From Crossiella equi (GTDB lineage: Bacteria > Actinomycetota > Actinomycetes > Mycobacteriales > Pseudonocardiaceae), in assembly GCF_017876755.1 (NCBI RefSeq), contig NZ_JAGIOO010000001.1, positions 6,309,786 through 6,373,785 on the forward strand: 64,000 nt of DNA, read 5' to 3'. A program made the position numbers and the translations under genes. Positions 27,854-36,473 of this stretch are shown here, one piece after another. The notes beneath the pieces were generated by a model. The model did no database searches and had not been told where the DNA came from. It worked only from the letters and a program-made list of their open reading frames with translations. Positions within the stretch are counted from its first letter, which is position 1, and the number at the start of each line of letters is the position of its first letter.

Positions 27854-29494
27854 GTGACCTCCCGCACCAGCCCCGAAGGCACTCCGCTCGGCGACGCTTT
27901 CCACGTCTACGACACGACCCTGCGCGACGGCGCGCAGCGCGAGGGCGTCTCGTACTCGGCCACCGACAAGCTCGCGGTGGCCCGGCTGCTGGACTCCCTG
28001 GGGGTCGGGTTCATCGAGGGCGGCTGGCCGGGCGCGCTGCCCAAGGACACCGAGTTCTTCCAGCGCGCCGCGGCCGGGGAGCTCCAGCTCCGGCACGCCG
28101 CGCTGGTGGCCTTCGGCGCCACCCGCAAGCCGGGCGGCCGGGCCGAGCAGGACGCGCAGGTGCGGGCCCTGCTTGACTCCCAGGCCCCGGTGGTCACGCT
28201 GGTGGCCAAGTCCGACCGGCGGCACGTGGAGCGCGCGCTGCGCACCACGGTCGCCGAGGCGGCCGCGATGGTCGCCGACACGGTGTCCTTCCTGGTCGGA
28301 CAGGGCCGCCGGGTCTTCCTGGACGCCGAACACTTCTTCGACGGCTACGCCTTCGACCCGGACTGCGCGCTGCGCGTGCTCGGTGCCGGGGTCGAGGCGG
28401 GCGCGGACGTCGTCGTCCTCTGCGACACCAACGGCGGGCAGCTGCCGCTGGGCATCGCCGAGACCGTCCGCGAGGTGGTGGACCGCACCGGGTTCCGGGT
28501 CGGCATCCACTGCCAGGATGACACGGCCTGCGCCGTGGCCAACAGCGTCGCCGCCGTGCAGGCGGGGGCGAGCCACGTGCAGTGCACCGCGAACGGCTAC
28601 GGGGAACGGGCGGGCAACGCCGACCTGTTCGCCGTGGTGGCGAATCTGGTGACCAAGCTCGACAAGCCGGTGCTACCCACCGGGGCGCTTGGCGAGCTCA
28701 CCCGCGTTTCCCATGCCCTGGCCGAGATCGCCAACATCGCCCCCGACGCCCACCAGGCGTATGTCGGGTCCGCGGCGTTCGCCCACAAGGCGGGCCTGCA
28801 CGCGAGTGCGATCAAGGTCGACCCGGATCTGTACAACCACATCGATCCGGAGACCGTCGGCAACGGCATGCGGGTGCTGGTCACCGAGATGGCCGGCCGG
28901 GCCAGTATCGAGCTCAAGGGAAAGGAGCTCGGACTGGACCTGGCCGGCCAGGGGGAGGCCGTGGGCCGCGCGGTGCGCAAGGTCAAGGAGCTGGAGGCGC
29001 GGGGCTGGTCCTTCGAGGCCGCCGACGCCTCCCTGGAGCTGCTGCTGCGCGGCGAGATGTCCACTTCGGACAGCGTCGACGGGCCGCTGGGCCTGCCGTT
29101 CGTGCTGGACTCCTACCGCGTGCTGCTGGACCACCGCCCGGACGGCGTGGTGGTGGCCGAGGCCACGGTCAAGGTCTTCGTGGGCGGCGAACGGGTGATC
29201 GCCACCGCTGAGGGCAACGGCCCGGTGCACGCCCTGGACGCCGCGCTGCGCCAGGCCCTCACCCCGCACCTGCCCTGGCTGGCCGAGGTCGAGCTGGTCG
29301 ACTACAAGGTGCGCATCCTCACCGAGACCTCCGGCACCGACGCCGTCACCCGGGTGCTGGTGGAGTCCTCCGACGGCGAGCGCGAGTGGACCACCGTGGG
29401 TGTGCACGGCAACATCGTCGAGGCCAGCTGGCTGGCGCTGTGCGACGCGCTCGCGCACAAGGCCATGCGCGTGGGGACACTGTCCGCGCACTGA
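27854..29494 (+). CDS. cimA: citramalate synthase
   Basis: A 546-residue enzyme condensing pyruvate and acetyl-CoA to (R)-citramalate, the threonine-independent entry to isoleucine. HVYDTTLRDGAQREGVSYS and FIEGGWPGALPKDTEFF mark the CimA branch and not LeuA. The metal site is in VGIHCQDDTACAVANS and CTANGYGERAGNADL. The C-terminal LeuA-type allosteric domain (about residues 410-546) would bind isoleucine. GTG start at 27854. It sits 50 bp after an attenuator whose leader encodes Ile codons. Confidence 0.94.
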   Translation: MTSRTSPEGTPLGDAFHVYDTTLRDGAQREGVSYSATDKLAVARLLDSLGVGFIEGGWPGALPKDTEFFQRAAAGELQLRHAALVAFGATRKPGGRAEQDAQVRALLDSQAPVVTLVAKSDRRHVERALRTTVAEAAAMVADTVSFLVGQGRRVFLDAEHFFDGYAFDPDCALRVLGAGVEAGADVVVLCDTNGGQLPLGIAETVREVVDRTGFRVGIHCQDDTACAVANSVAAVQAGASHVQCTANGYGERAGNADLFAVVANLVTKLDKPVLPTGALGELTRVSHALAEIANIAPDAHQAYVGSAAFAHKAGLHASAIKVDPDLYNHIDPETVGNGMRVLVTEMAGRASIELKGKELGLDLAGQGEAVGRAVRKVKELEARGWSFEAADASLELLLRGEMSTSDSVDGPLGLPFVLDSYRVLLDHRPDGVVVAEATVKVFVGGERVIATAEGNGPVHALDAALRQALTPHLPWLAEVELVDYKVRILTETSGTDAVTRVLVESSDGEREWTTVGVHGNIVEASWLALCDALAHKAMRVGTLSAH

Positions 29495-29591
29495 CCGCGT
29501 GTGACCGGCGCCACCCGCGGCACGGTCCACAAGGGACGGTGTGCCGAACGCGAGCTTCCCAACCCGGCCGGTGATGGCCGAGACTGTCCGG

Positions 29592-30284
29592 ATGACCGCA
29601 CGGGCCGCACACATCCTGGTCGTCGACGACGAGCACTACCTCGCCGACCTCGCGGCGAACGCCCTGCGCCGGGCCGGTTTCACGGCCGAGATCGCGGGCA
29701 CCGGCGGTGCCGGGCTGGCCATGGGCATGGCCCGGCGCCCCGACCTGCTGGTGCTCAACCCGCGCCTGGCCCGCGGCCCGGCCGGGGACGTGGGGGAGCA
29801 GATGGCCCGGTTCGGCTGCCAGGTCCCGGTGCTGTTCCTGCTCGCCCGCGACGCCACCGACGACAAGGTCACCGGGCTGCCCGTGCCAGGGGCGGACTAC
29901 CTGGGCAAACCGTTCAGCCTGGGGGAGCTGGTGGCGCGGTGCCGGGCCCTGCTGCGGCGCAGCCGGGGTGATGGGGAGTCGGTGCTGCGGTGCGCCGACC
30001 TCAGCCTGGACGAGGACGCGCACCTGGTGCACCGGGACTCCTCCCGCGTCGACCTCAGCCCCACCGAGTTCCGCCTGCTGCGGCACCTGCTCACCCACCA
30101 GAACCGCGTGCTCACCAAGCAGCACATCCTCGAGCACGTGTGGGAGTACGACTACGCGGGCGAGGACTCGGTGGTACCGACCTACATCAGCTACCTGCGC
30201 CGCAAGGTCGACGCCAGCCGCAGCCCGATGATCCACACCATCCCGCGCACCGGCTACGTGCTGCGGCCACCGGCGAAGTCGTAG
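29592..30284 (+). CDS. OmpR-family response regulator lacking the phospho-acceptor Asp
   Basis: A 230-residue protein if started at ATG 29592; an ATG at 29574 is also possible. The receiver domain has the acidic pair D12-D13 (ILVVDDEHYL) and K105 (DYLGKPFS). The phosphorylation site reads LLVLNPRL, so position 56 is Asn (AAC at 29757-29759) where LDxxLP is usual. The switch Thr is also changed (FLLARDATDD for FLTARD). The C-terminal winged helix is intact (SPTEFRLLRHLLTHQNRVLT; YLRRKVD). No kinase is adjacent, so it is likely an atypical, phosphorylation-independent regulator. Confidence 0.9.
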   Translation: MTARAAHILVVDDEHYLADLAANALRRAGFTAEIAGTGGAGLAMGMARRPDLLVLNPRLARGPAGDVGEQMARFGCQVPVLFLLARDATDDKVTGLPVPGADYLGKPFSLGELVARCRALLRRSRGDGESVLRCADLSLDEDAHLVHRDSSRVDLSPTEFRLLRHLLTHQNRVLTKQHILEHVWEYDYAGEDSVVPTYISYLRRKVDASRSPMIHTIPRTGYVLRPPAKS

Positions 30285-30293
30285 GCTGGGCCC

Positions 30294-31076
30294 GTGCGCA
30301 TCGCTCGTGTAGCCCACCCGGAGGGCATGGCCTTCGCCGCGGTCGAGGGCGACCTCAACGGCCCCGCCGAGGGCCTGACCGTCGCCGAGATCGCCGAACA
30401 CCCCTTCGGCGTGCCCCAGTTCACCGGCCGCAAGTGGCCCCTGGCCGACGTCCGGCTGCTGGCCCCCATGCTGCCCAGCAAGGTCGTCTGCATCGGCCGC
30501 AACTACGCCGACCACGCCAAGGAGATGGGCGGCGAGGCCCCGGCCAGCCCGGTCATCTTCCTCAAGCCCTCCACCTCGGTGGTCGGCCCGAACGTGGCCA
30601 TCAAGCTGCCGCCGAACTCCGAGCGCGTGGACTTCGAGGGCGAGCTGGCCGTGGTCATCGGCCGTCCCTGCAAGGACGTGCCCGCCGCCAAGGCCGCCGA
30701 CGTCATCCTCGGCTACACCATCGCCAACGACGTCACCGCGCGCGACCAGCAGAAGGCCGACGGGCAGTTCGGACGGGCCAAGGGCTACGACACCTTCTGC
30801 CCGCTGGGCCCCTGGGTGGAGACCGCGCTGGACGTCTCCGACCTGTCCATCCGCACCGAGCTGGACGGCGTGCTCAAGCAGGACGGGCGCACCTCGCAGC
30901 TCATCCACGACGTGCCCGCGCTGATCGAGTGGATCTCCCACATCATGACGCTGCTGCCGGGTGACGTGATCCTCACCGGCACCCCCGCCGGGGTCGGCCC
31001 GATGACCGCCGGGCAGACCGTGTCGATCACGGTGGAGGGCCTTGGCACCCTCAGCAACCCGGTCACCACGAAGTAG
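30294..31076 (+). CDS. fumarylacetoacetate hydrolase family protein
   Basis: A 260-residue FAH-family enzyme from GTG 30294. After a short N-terminal domain: VVCIGRNYADHAKEMG, VDFEGELAVVIGRPC with the metal-binding Glu pair, YTIANDVTARDQQ, and LTGTPAGVGPM. Members cleave or decarboxylate C-C bonds of acyl-pyruvates; the substrate here is unknown. In mycobacteria a FAH gene precedes gltX. Here a flavoprotein gene on the other strand separates them. It starts 10 bp after the response regulator and may be cotranscribed. Confidence 0.9.
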   Translation: MRIARVAHPEGMAFAAVEGDLNGPAEGLTVAEIAEHPFGVPQFTGRKWPLADVRLLAPMLPSKVVCIGRNYADHAKEMGGEAPASPVIFLKPSTSVVGPNVAIKLPPNSERVDFEGELAVVIGRPCKDVPAAKAADVILGYTIANDVTARDQQKADGQFGRAKGYDTFCPLGPWVETALDVSDLSIRTELDGVLKQDGRTSQLIHDVPALIEWISHIMTLLPGDVILTGTPAGVGPMTAGQTVSITVEGLGTLSNPVTTK

Positions 31077-31082
31077 AGGGGC

Positions 31083-31109
31083 GGGCGGGCCCGGATCCCG
31101 GGCCCGCCC
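31083..31109. terminator. bidirectional terminator between convergent genes
   Basis: GGGCGGGCCCGG and CCGGGCCCGCCC form a 12-bp stem with a 3-nt loop between the FAH gene stop and the flavoprotein stop. Confidence 0.7.
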
Positions 31110-31114
31110 CCTCC

Positions 31115-32368
31115 TCAGCCCCGGCCCGCGGGCCGCCGCGCGAACACCGGCGCGTGCTCGGGCAGCGGGCCGATGCCCACCAGATAGGCGGGCACCACCT
31201 GCAACCTGGGGAACCGCTGGAGGAACCGGATCGGCTTGGGCATCCCGGTCGCGCCGCTGGCGTCGACCTGCCCGGCCAGCGCCCGGCCCAAGAACCGCTT
31301 GTGGATGAACCGCTGCGCGCCCTGGATCAGCCAGGTCGGGAACCACCGGCGCCGCTGCACCCGCGCCAGGTCCGCCGTGCCGACCCGCCCTCGCCGCAGC
31401 GGTGCGGCCAGCAGCCGGGCGGTGGCCACCGCGTCCTGCACGGCCAGGTTGATGCCCACCCCGCCCACCGGCGACATGGCGTGCGCGGCGTCCCCGATGC
31501 ACAGCAGGCCGTCGGTGTACCAGCGGGTCAGGCGGTTCAGCCGCACGTCCAGCAGCTTCGCGTCCTCCAGTGACGTGATCTCCTCGACCCGGTCGCCCAG
31601 CCACGGGACCAGGCCCTTCACCCGCTCCCGGAAGGCCTCGACGCCCTCGGCGCGCAGCGTGGCGTCCATGCCCTTGCGGATCAGGTAGGCGCACTGGAAG
31701 TAGTCGCCGCGGTCGATGAGCACCAGTGCCTGGCCCGCGCTGAACCGGCCCAGCGCGCCCTCGGCCTCACCCTCGTTGCGCGGCAGCCGGAACCACCACA
31801 CGTCCATCGGCACGCCGAACTCCCGCGTGCGCAGGCCCGCCGCGGTGCGCGCGACCGAGTTGCGGCCGTCGCAGGCCACGGTCAGCTCCGCGCGCAGCTC
31901 GCCCTTGGCGCCGGTCTCCCGGTCGGTCCAGCGCACCCCCACGACCTTGCCGTTCTCCCGCAGCAGGCCGGTGACCTCGGTGTTCATCCGCAGCGAGAAG
32001 CCCGGTTCCCGGCGGCCCGCCTCGGCCACCATGTCCAGGAAGTCCCACTGCGGGACGAACGCGATGTGCTGGTGGCCGCCCGGCAGGTGCCGCATGTCGC
32101 CCACCCGCGCCAGCCCGCCGTCCAGCTGCACGCTCAGCTGGTTCACCAGCCGGTGCGGCACCTTCGCGAACTCCTCGGCCAGGCCCAGCTCGTCCAGCAG
32201 CGTCAGCGTGGACGGGTGCACGGTGTCGCCCCGGAAGTCGCGCAGGAAGTCGCCGTGCTTCTCCAGCACGGTCACCTCGACGCCCGCCCGGGCCAGCAGC
32301 AGCCCGAGCACGACCCCCGCCGGTCCACCGCCGATCACCACGCACCCGGTGACGCCCTTGTCGCCCAT
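31115..32368 (-). CDS. FAD-dependent monooxygenase (PHBH/UbiH-type)
   Basis: A 417-residue flavoprotein. VVIGGGPAGVVLGLLLARAG binds the ADP part of FAD, VACDGRNSVAR is the DG motif, and LLCIGDAAHAMSPVGGVGIN is the GD motif. The family hydroxylates aromatic or isoprenoid compounds using NAD(P)H. ATG 32368 is chosen over ATG 32377 because AAGGGG and GAGG lie just upstream. A perfect palindrome typical of TetR operators stands at 32384-32399 before the start. It interrupts the order seen around gltX in relatives. Confidence 0.88.
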   Translation of the reverse strand: MGDKGVTGCVVIGGGPAGVVLGLLLARAGVEVTVLEKHGDFLRDFRGDTVHPSTLTLLDELGLAEEFAKVPHRLVNQLSVQLDGGLARVGDMRHLPGGHQHIAFVPQWDFLDMVAEAGRREPGFSLRMNTEVTGLLRENGKVVGVRWTDRETGAKGELRAELTVACDGRNSVARTAAGLRTREFGVPMDVWWFRLPRNEGEAEGALGRFSAGQALVLIDRGDYFQCAYLIRKGMDATLRAEGVEAFRERVKGLVPWLGDRVEEITSLEDAKLLDVRLNRLTRWYTDGLLCIGDAAHAMSPVGGVGINLAVQDAVATARLLAAPLRRGRVGTADLARVQRRRWFPTWLIQGAQRFIHKRFLGRALAGQVDASGATGMPKPIRFLQRFPRLQVVPAYLVGIGPLPEHAPVFARRPAGRG

Positions 32369-32383
32369 GGTCCTCATCCCCTT

Positions 32384-32399
32384 TTCAACGCGCGTTGAA
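32384..32399. promoter_or_regulatory. TetR-like operator palindrome
   Basis: TTCAACGCGCGTTGAA is a perfect 16-bp palindrome between the divergent monooxygenase and gltX starts, 15 bp upstream of the monooxygenase ATG. Form and spacing suit a TetR dimer site. No TetR gene is in the window, so the cognate regulator must be elsewhere. Confidence 0.7.
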
Positions 32400-32466
32400 T
32401 ACAGTCAGCATCCTCCCGGGTCATCCACTTCGTCAACCACCGATCGGATGAGTAACCTCTTGCCCC

Positions 32467-33951
32467 GTGAGTGAGGTCCGCGTTCGCTTCTGCCCGTCCC
32501 CGACCGGTACCCCGCACGTCGGGTTGATCCGCACCGCCCTGTTCAACTGGGCCTACGCCCGGCACACGGGCGGCAAGCTGGTCTTCCGCATCGAGGACAC
32601 CGACGCCGCCCGCGACTCCGAGGAGTCCTACGAGGCGCTGCTCGACGCGCTGCGGTGGGTCGGCATCGACTGGGACGAGGGCCCCGAGGTCGGCGGCCCC
32701 TACGCGCCGTACCGGCAGAGCCAGCGCCGCGACATCTACCGCGACGTCATCGCCAAGCTGGTCGAGGCGGGCGAGCTGTACGAGTCCTTCTCCACCCCGG
32801 AGGAGGTCGAGGCGCGGCACAAGGCCGCCGGGCGCGACCCGAAGCTGGGCTACGACAACTTCGACCGCGACCTCACCGCCGAGCAGAAGGCGGCCTACCG
32901 CGCGCAGGGGCGCGAGCCCGTGCTGCGGCTGCCCATGCCCGCCCGTGACATCACCTTCACCGACCTGGTGCGCGGGGAGATCACCTTCCCCGCGGGCAGC
33001 ATCCCGGACCAGGTGCTCGTGCGCGCCAACGGCGAGCCGCTGTACACGCTGGTCAACCCGGTCGACGACGCGCTCATGCGGGTCACCCACGTGCTGCGCG
33101 GCGAGGACCTGCTGCCGTCCACGCCCCGGCAGATCGCGCTGTACGAGGCGCTCACCCGCATCGGGGTGGCCGAGGGCACGCCGCAGTTCGGGCACCTGCC
33201 GTTCGTCATGGGCGAGGGCAACAAGAAGCTGTCCAAACGCGACCCCTCGTCCAACCTGTTCCACCACCGCGACCGCGGTTTCCTGCCCGAGGGGCTGCTG
33301 AACTACCTCGCGCTGCTCGGCTGGTCCATCGCCGAGGACCGCGACGTGTTCACCATGGCCGAGATGGTCGAGGCCTTCGACCTCGGCAAGGTCAGCGCGA
33401 ACCCGGCCCGGTTCGACCAGAAGAAGGCCGAGGCGATCAACGGCAGCCACGTGCGGCTGCTCGCGCCGGAGGACTTCCAGCAGCGCCTGCTGCCGTACCT
33501 GCAGCGCGCCGGACTGCTGCCGGAGGAGCCCTCGGCCGAGCAGCTGGCGCTGCTGGCCGGTGCGGCGCCGCTGGTGCAGGAGCGCGTGGCCGTGCTGTCC
33601 GAGGCCGTGGACATGCTCGCCTTCCTCTTCGCCGACGAGGAGACTTTCCAGGTCGAGCCGGAGTCCGCGGCCAAGGCGCTCGGTGCCGACGCCGAGCCGG
33701 TGCTGCGCGCCTCCCTGGAGGCGCTGACCGGATTGTCGGAGTGGAAGACGGAGGCCATCGAGGAGGCGCTCAAGGGCGCGCTCGTCGACGGGCTGGGCCT
33801 CAAGCCGAGGAAGGCGTTCGCGCCGGTGCGCGTGGCGGCCAGTGGTCGCACCGTGTCACCGCCGCTGTACGAGTCCCTCGAGCTGCTCGGCCGCGACCGC
33901 TCGCTGGGCCGCCTGGAGCGTGCGCTGGAGGCCGTCCCGACGGCCTCCTAA
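32467..33951 (+). CDS. gltX: glutamyl-tRNA synthetase
   Basis: A 494-residue class I synthetase from GTG. The HIGH-like motif is in [19 protein letters not shown] and the KMSKS-like motif in [13 protein letters not shown]. Length and C-terminal anticodon-binding domain are typical of bacterial GluRS. In lineages without GlnRS it also charges tRNA-Gln with glutamate, which GatCAB then amidates; gatCAB and tRNA-Gln are both in this window. The tRNA genes for Gln and Glu follow within 1.2 kb. Confidence 0.96.
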   Translation: MSEVRVRFCPSPTGTPHVGLIRTALFNWAYARHTGGKLVFRIEDTDAARDSEESYEALLDALRWVGIDWDEGPEVGGPYAPYRQSQRRDIYRDVIAKLVEAGELYESFSTPEEVEARHKAAGRDPKLGYDNFDRDLTAEQKAAYRAQGREPVLRLPMPARDITFTDLVRGEITFPAGSIPDQVLVRANGEPLYTLVNPVDDALMRVTHVLRGEDLLPSTPRQIALYEALTRIGVAEGTPQFGHLPFVMGEGNKKLSKRDPSSNLFHHRDRGFLPEGLLNYLALLGWSIAEDRDVFTMAEMVEAFDLGKVSANPARFDQKKAEAINGSHVRLLAPEDFQQRLLPYLQRAGLLPEEPSAEQLALLAGAAPLVQERVAVLSEAVDMLAFLFADEETFQVEPESAAKALGADAEPVLRASLEALTGLSEWKTEAIEEALKGALVDGLGLKPRKAFAPVRVAASGRTVSPPLYESLELLGRDRSLGRLERALEAVPTAS

Positions 33952-34053
33952 GCCGTCTCGGTTACTCAGGATTACCACTTGACCGTGCCAGCCGTGCAAA
34001 AGTCACCTCTTCAGCAGAATCGAACACGGCTGGTACGCGTCTAATCTCACCGG

Positions 34054-34803
34054 GTGACATCCGCCCTGGCGTTCGGCGCTGCCCCTGAGAAGGTCGGTCA
34101 AATTCGAGCGGTGTGCTTCGACATCGACGAGACACTGGTCGACTACGAGACTTCGGCCCGGCTCGGTTTGGCGGCTGTGCTGGGGCACGACAACGGCTGG
34201 CCGGCATGGGAACGAGCCACCGAATGCCAGTTGGCCCGCCTGATTGCCGGTGAGATCGACTACGACACGATGCGCCGGGAACGCTCCCGCTCGTTCTTCG
34301 CCGATCTCGGCGAACTCATCTCCGACACAGAGGCAATTGCGCGCGAGGAACGCCGCGTGGCCGCGATGCGCCGATCCTGGCGCCTGTACGACGACGCGGG
34401 CCCCTGTCTGGAGTGGCTGCGCGGCATGGGCCTGCGCATGGCCGCCATCACCAACGCCTCGGGCGCCCTCCAACGGGTGAAGCTGGCCGACTGCGGCCTG
34501 GCCGAGTACTTCGAGGAAGTCGTCATCGCGGGCGAGCTGGGCGTGGCCAAGCCGGACGAAGTGATCTTCCACACCACCTGCGCCGCACTGGGGATCGCTC
34601 CGGAACAGGCCGTCCACGTGGGCGACCGCCTGGACCTGGACGCGGTGGGCGCGCGCGACGCGGGCATGTACGGCGTCTGGCTGGACCGCACCGGCGCGGG
34701 CCGGGCGGACCTCCCGCCCCGGGTCTCGGTGATCTCCAGCCTGGACGAGCTCCCGGAGCTCCTGGTCTGCGACCTGGCCGAGATCCCCGTCCAGCACCGC
34801 TGA
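34054..34803 (+). CDS. HAD-superfamily hydrolase
   Basis: A 249-residue HAD phosphatase-like enzyme. Motif I is AVCFDIDETLVDYE (nucleophile and acid Asp), motif II ITNAS, and motifs III/IV are GVAKPDEVIFH and VHVGDRLDLDAVGARDAG. A helical cap lies between motifs I and II. GTG 34054 lies 6 nt after TAATCT (34042-34047), so the mRNA may be leaderless. The substrate is unknown. Confidence 0.9.
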   Translation: MTSALAFGAAPEKVGQIRAVCFDIDETLVDYETSARLGLAAVLGHDNGWPAWERATECQLARLIAGEIDYDTMRRERSRSFFADLGELISDTEAIAREERRVAAMRRSWRLYDDAGPCLEWLRGMGLRMAAITNASGALQRVKLADCGLAEYFEEVVIAGELGVAKPDEVIFHTTCAALGIAPEQAVHVGDRLDLDAVGARDAGMYGVWLDRTGAGRADLPPRVSVISSLDELPELLVCDLAEIPVQHR

Positions 34804-34930
34804 GCTGGGCGGAAGGGGTACCCGGGGGGTCGATTAGGTAATCGCTGGAGCCGTGGTCTAGTATTCATCTCAGCACGGAGGACAGCACGGAGCTCCAAGC
34901 CAAGGAGTCCGGCAGCTGACCTGGTTGCGA

Positions 34931-35002
34931 TGGGGTATGGTGTAATTGGCAGCACAACGGATTCTGGTTCCGTTAGTCTAGGTTCGAGTCCTGGTACCCC
35001 AG
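34931..35002 (+). tRNA. tRNA-Gln (anticodon CTG)
   Basis: A 72-nt cloverleaf: acceptor TGGGGTA pairs with TACCCCA, the anticodon loop contains CTG, and the T-loop is GGTTCGAGTCC. The U1-A72 pair is typical of bacterial tRNA-Gln. No CCA is encoded. A -10-like TAGTAT (34859-34864) lies upstream. Confidence 0.95.
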
Positions 35003-35039
35003 CAGGAGCAAGCCTGGTAAATCCAGGATCCTCTCCTAG

Positions 35040-35112
35040 GGCCCCGTCGTCTAGCGGCCTAGGACGCCGCCCTCTCAAGGCGGTAGCGCGGGTTCAAATC
35101 CCGTCGGGGCTA
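35040..35112 (+). tRNA. tRNA-Glu (anticodon CTC)
   Basis: A 73-nt cloverleaf: acceptor GGCCCCG with CGGGGCT (first pair G-U), anticodon stem CCGCC/GGCGG with loop CTCTCAA giving anticodon CTC, and T-loop GGTTCAAATCC. It lies 37 bp after tRNA-Gln and is probably cotranscribed with it. Confidence 0.95.
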
Positions 35113-35702
35113 CAGCGGTGCATGCGGTCTGATCCGGTAGAGCTGGATCAGGCCGCTTTCGCTTTTCTGCCCGGGGGCTCGAGCCCCCGGACCCCCACGG
35201 GGCGAGCTCCTGCTGAACCAGCTCGGTATTTCTTTTATTTGACCAGCATTGTTTTGGGCCTGCCCTTCGGGCGGTCCTATTGGTGTGGTCATGGTCGCCC
35301 TTCGGGCGGAGCCGCGGGAGTGGTGTTGCTTGTTTGCAATCTGAGCGTGACTTGGGTCACGGTGCTCAGGTGGGCTTGGTGGTAGGGGTGGGGGCGCCTG
35401 GCGGCGTAGGGGTGGTGTGGGTGGGGTTCGGGGCTGTGGGGGCTTCTGGGGGGCTTTCGGGGGCCTTGGGGCGGGCTTTGGCCGGGGGGCTTTGGGTGCG
35501 GCTGACTGCTCGTGCGGCTGACTGCTCGTGCGGCTGACTGCTCGTGCGGCTGGGTGGGAGAGCACGGTTCGTGTGGCCGGGCTCGGTCGGAACGGGTTCG
35601 TGCGGCTGACGCGCCCGGCCTCGGGGCGAGACGGCGAAGCCGTCAGCCCGGATGACCAAAGACCGCCGGGCAGTAGCGCCACCCGGCGGTCTCCCAGGGA
35701 TC
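35113..35702. other. 590-bp repetitive, low-complexity region after the tRNA genes
   Basis: A perfect 20-bp palindrome at 35171-35190 (CCGGGGGCTC and its complement) follows the tRNA genes and probably terminates them. Two GCCCTTCGGGC hairpins lie near 35262 and 35297 in an AT-richer patch. A G/T-rich low-complexity stretch follows (about 35365-35495), then tandem 16-bp repeats at 35496. A long Pro-rich frame on the minus strand is judged a by-product of this composition. Confidence 0.6.
35496..35553 (+). repeat. 16-bp tandem repeat
   Basis: GTGCGGCTGACTGCTC is repeated three times without interruption (35496-35543), followed by a partial fourth copy GTGCGGCTG. A further related GTGCGGCTGAC is near 35600. 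It is non-coding and could vary in copy number by slippage. Confidence 0.85.
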
Positions 35703-36404
35703 TCAGAGCCTGGACTGGAGAGCTTCCGCCGCGGCCAACAGGTCCGCCGCCCACCGAGCCCCGGGCCGCCGCCCGATCCGGTCCACCGGTCCGCTGACGG
35801 ACACCGCCGCCACGACTGTCCCGGTGCTGTCCCGCACCGGGGCGCTCACGCTTGCCACGCCCGGCTCGCGTTCGGCCACGCTCTGGGCCCAGCCCCGGCG
35901 GCGAACGTCCAGCAGGGTGCGCTCGCCGTAGACCGCGTCGGAGAGGACCGCTCGTTGGGTCGTCGGGTCCGACCAGGCCGCCAGGACCTTGGCGCCGCTG
36001 CCCGCCGTCATCGGGAGTCTCGAGCCCACCGGGACCGTGTCCCTCAGTCCTGACAGGGGTTCCGCGCTCGCCACGCAGATGCGCTGGGTGCCGTCGCGGC
36101 GGTAGAGCTGGACGCTCTCGCCCGTGATGTCGCGCAGCCTGGGCAGGACCGCGCTCGCCGCGTCCAGCAACGGATCCGTCACGCCGCCCGCCAGTTCGGC
36201 CAGGGCCGTGCCCGGGCGCCAGCGGCCGTCCGCACCCCGCTGGAGGAGGCGGTGGACTTCCAGGCCCACGGCCAAGCGGTGGGCGGTTGCTCTGGGCAGG
36301 CCGGTGCGTTGGCAGAGCTCGGCCAGGCCGCAGGGGTCGGTGGCGACCGCGTGCAGAACCGCCACTGCCTTGTCGAGTACTCCGATGCCGCTATGCTGTC
36401 CCAC
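35703..36404 (-). CDS. ndgR: IclR-family regulator NdgR
   Basis: A 233-residue IclR protein. Residues 1-70 are a winged helix ([35 protein letters not shown]). The C-terminal ligand domain contains [20 protein letters not shown] and [16 protein letters not shown], strongly like Streptomyces NdgR. NdgR-type proteins control leuCD and other amino acid genes. It is divergent from leuC across a 69-bp gap holding a candidate operator, the standard arrangement. Confidence 0.92.
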   Translation of the reverse strand: MGQHSGIGVLDKAVAVLHAVATDPCGLAELCQRTGLPRATAHRLAVGLEVHRLLQRGADGRWRPGTALAELAGGVTDPLLDAASAVLPRLRDITGESVQLYRRDGTQRICVASAEPLSGLRDTVPVGSRLPMTAGSGAKVLAAWSDPTTQRAVLSDAVYGERTLLDVRRRGWAQSVAEREPGVASVSAPVRDSTGTVVAAVSVSGPVDRIGRRPGARWAADLLAAAEALQSRL

Positions 36405-36416
36405 AAGCCGATACTA

Positions 36417-36437
36417 ACTTCCCGGTATTTGGGAAGT
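36417..36437. promoter_or_regulatory. candidate NdgR operator between ndgR and leuC
   Basis: ACTTCCC and GGGAAGT are perfect 7-bp arms around a 7-bp AT-rich centre, in the short gap between the divergent starts. Position suggests control of leuCD and autoregulation. The NdgR consensus was not available for comparison. Confidence 0.5.
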
Positions 36438-36473
36438 CCAGGGTTCATTTTTCTACCTCGACGCGGAGGAGCG

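Noticed and set aside
29541-29591. Longer N-terminus for the atypical response regulator
   Set aside because: The extra residues are unlike receiver domains, which begin just before ILVVDDE; the start at 29592 suffices.
35110-35754. Pro-rich 214-codon minus-strand frame after the tRNA genes
   Set aside because: It arises from G/T-rich low-complexity and tandem repeats, overlaps the end of ndgR and has no ribosome site.
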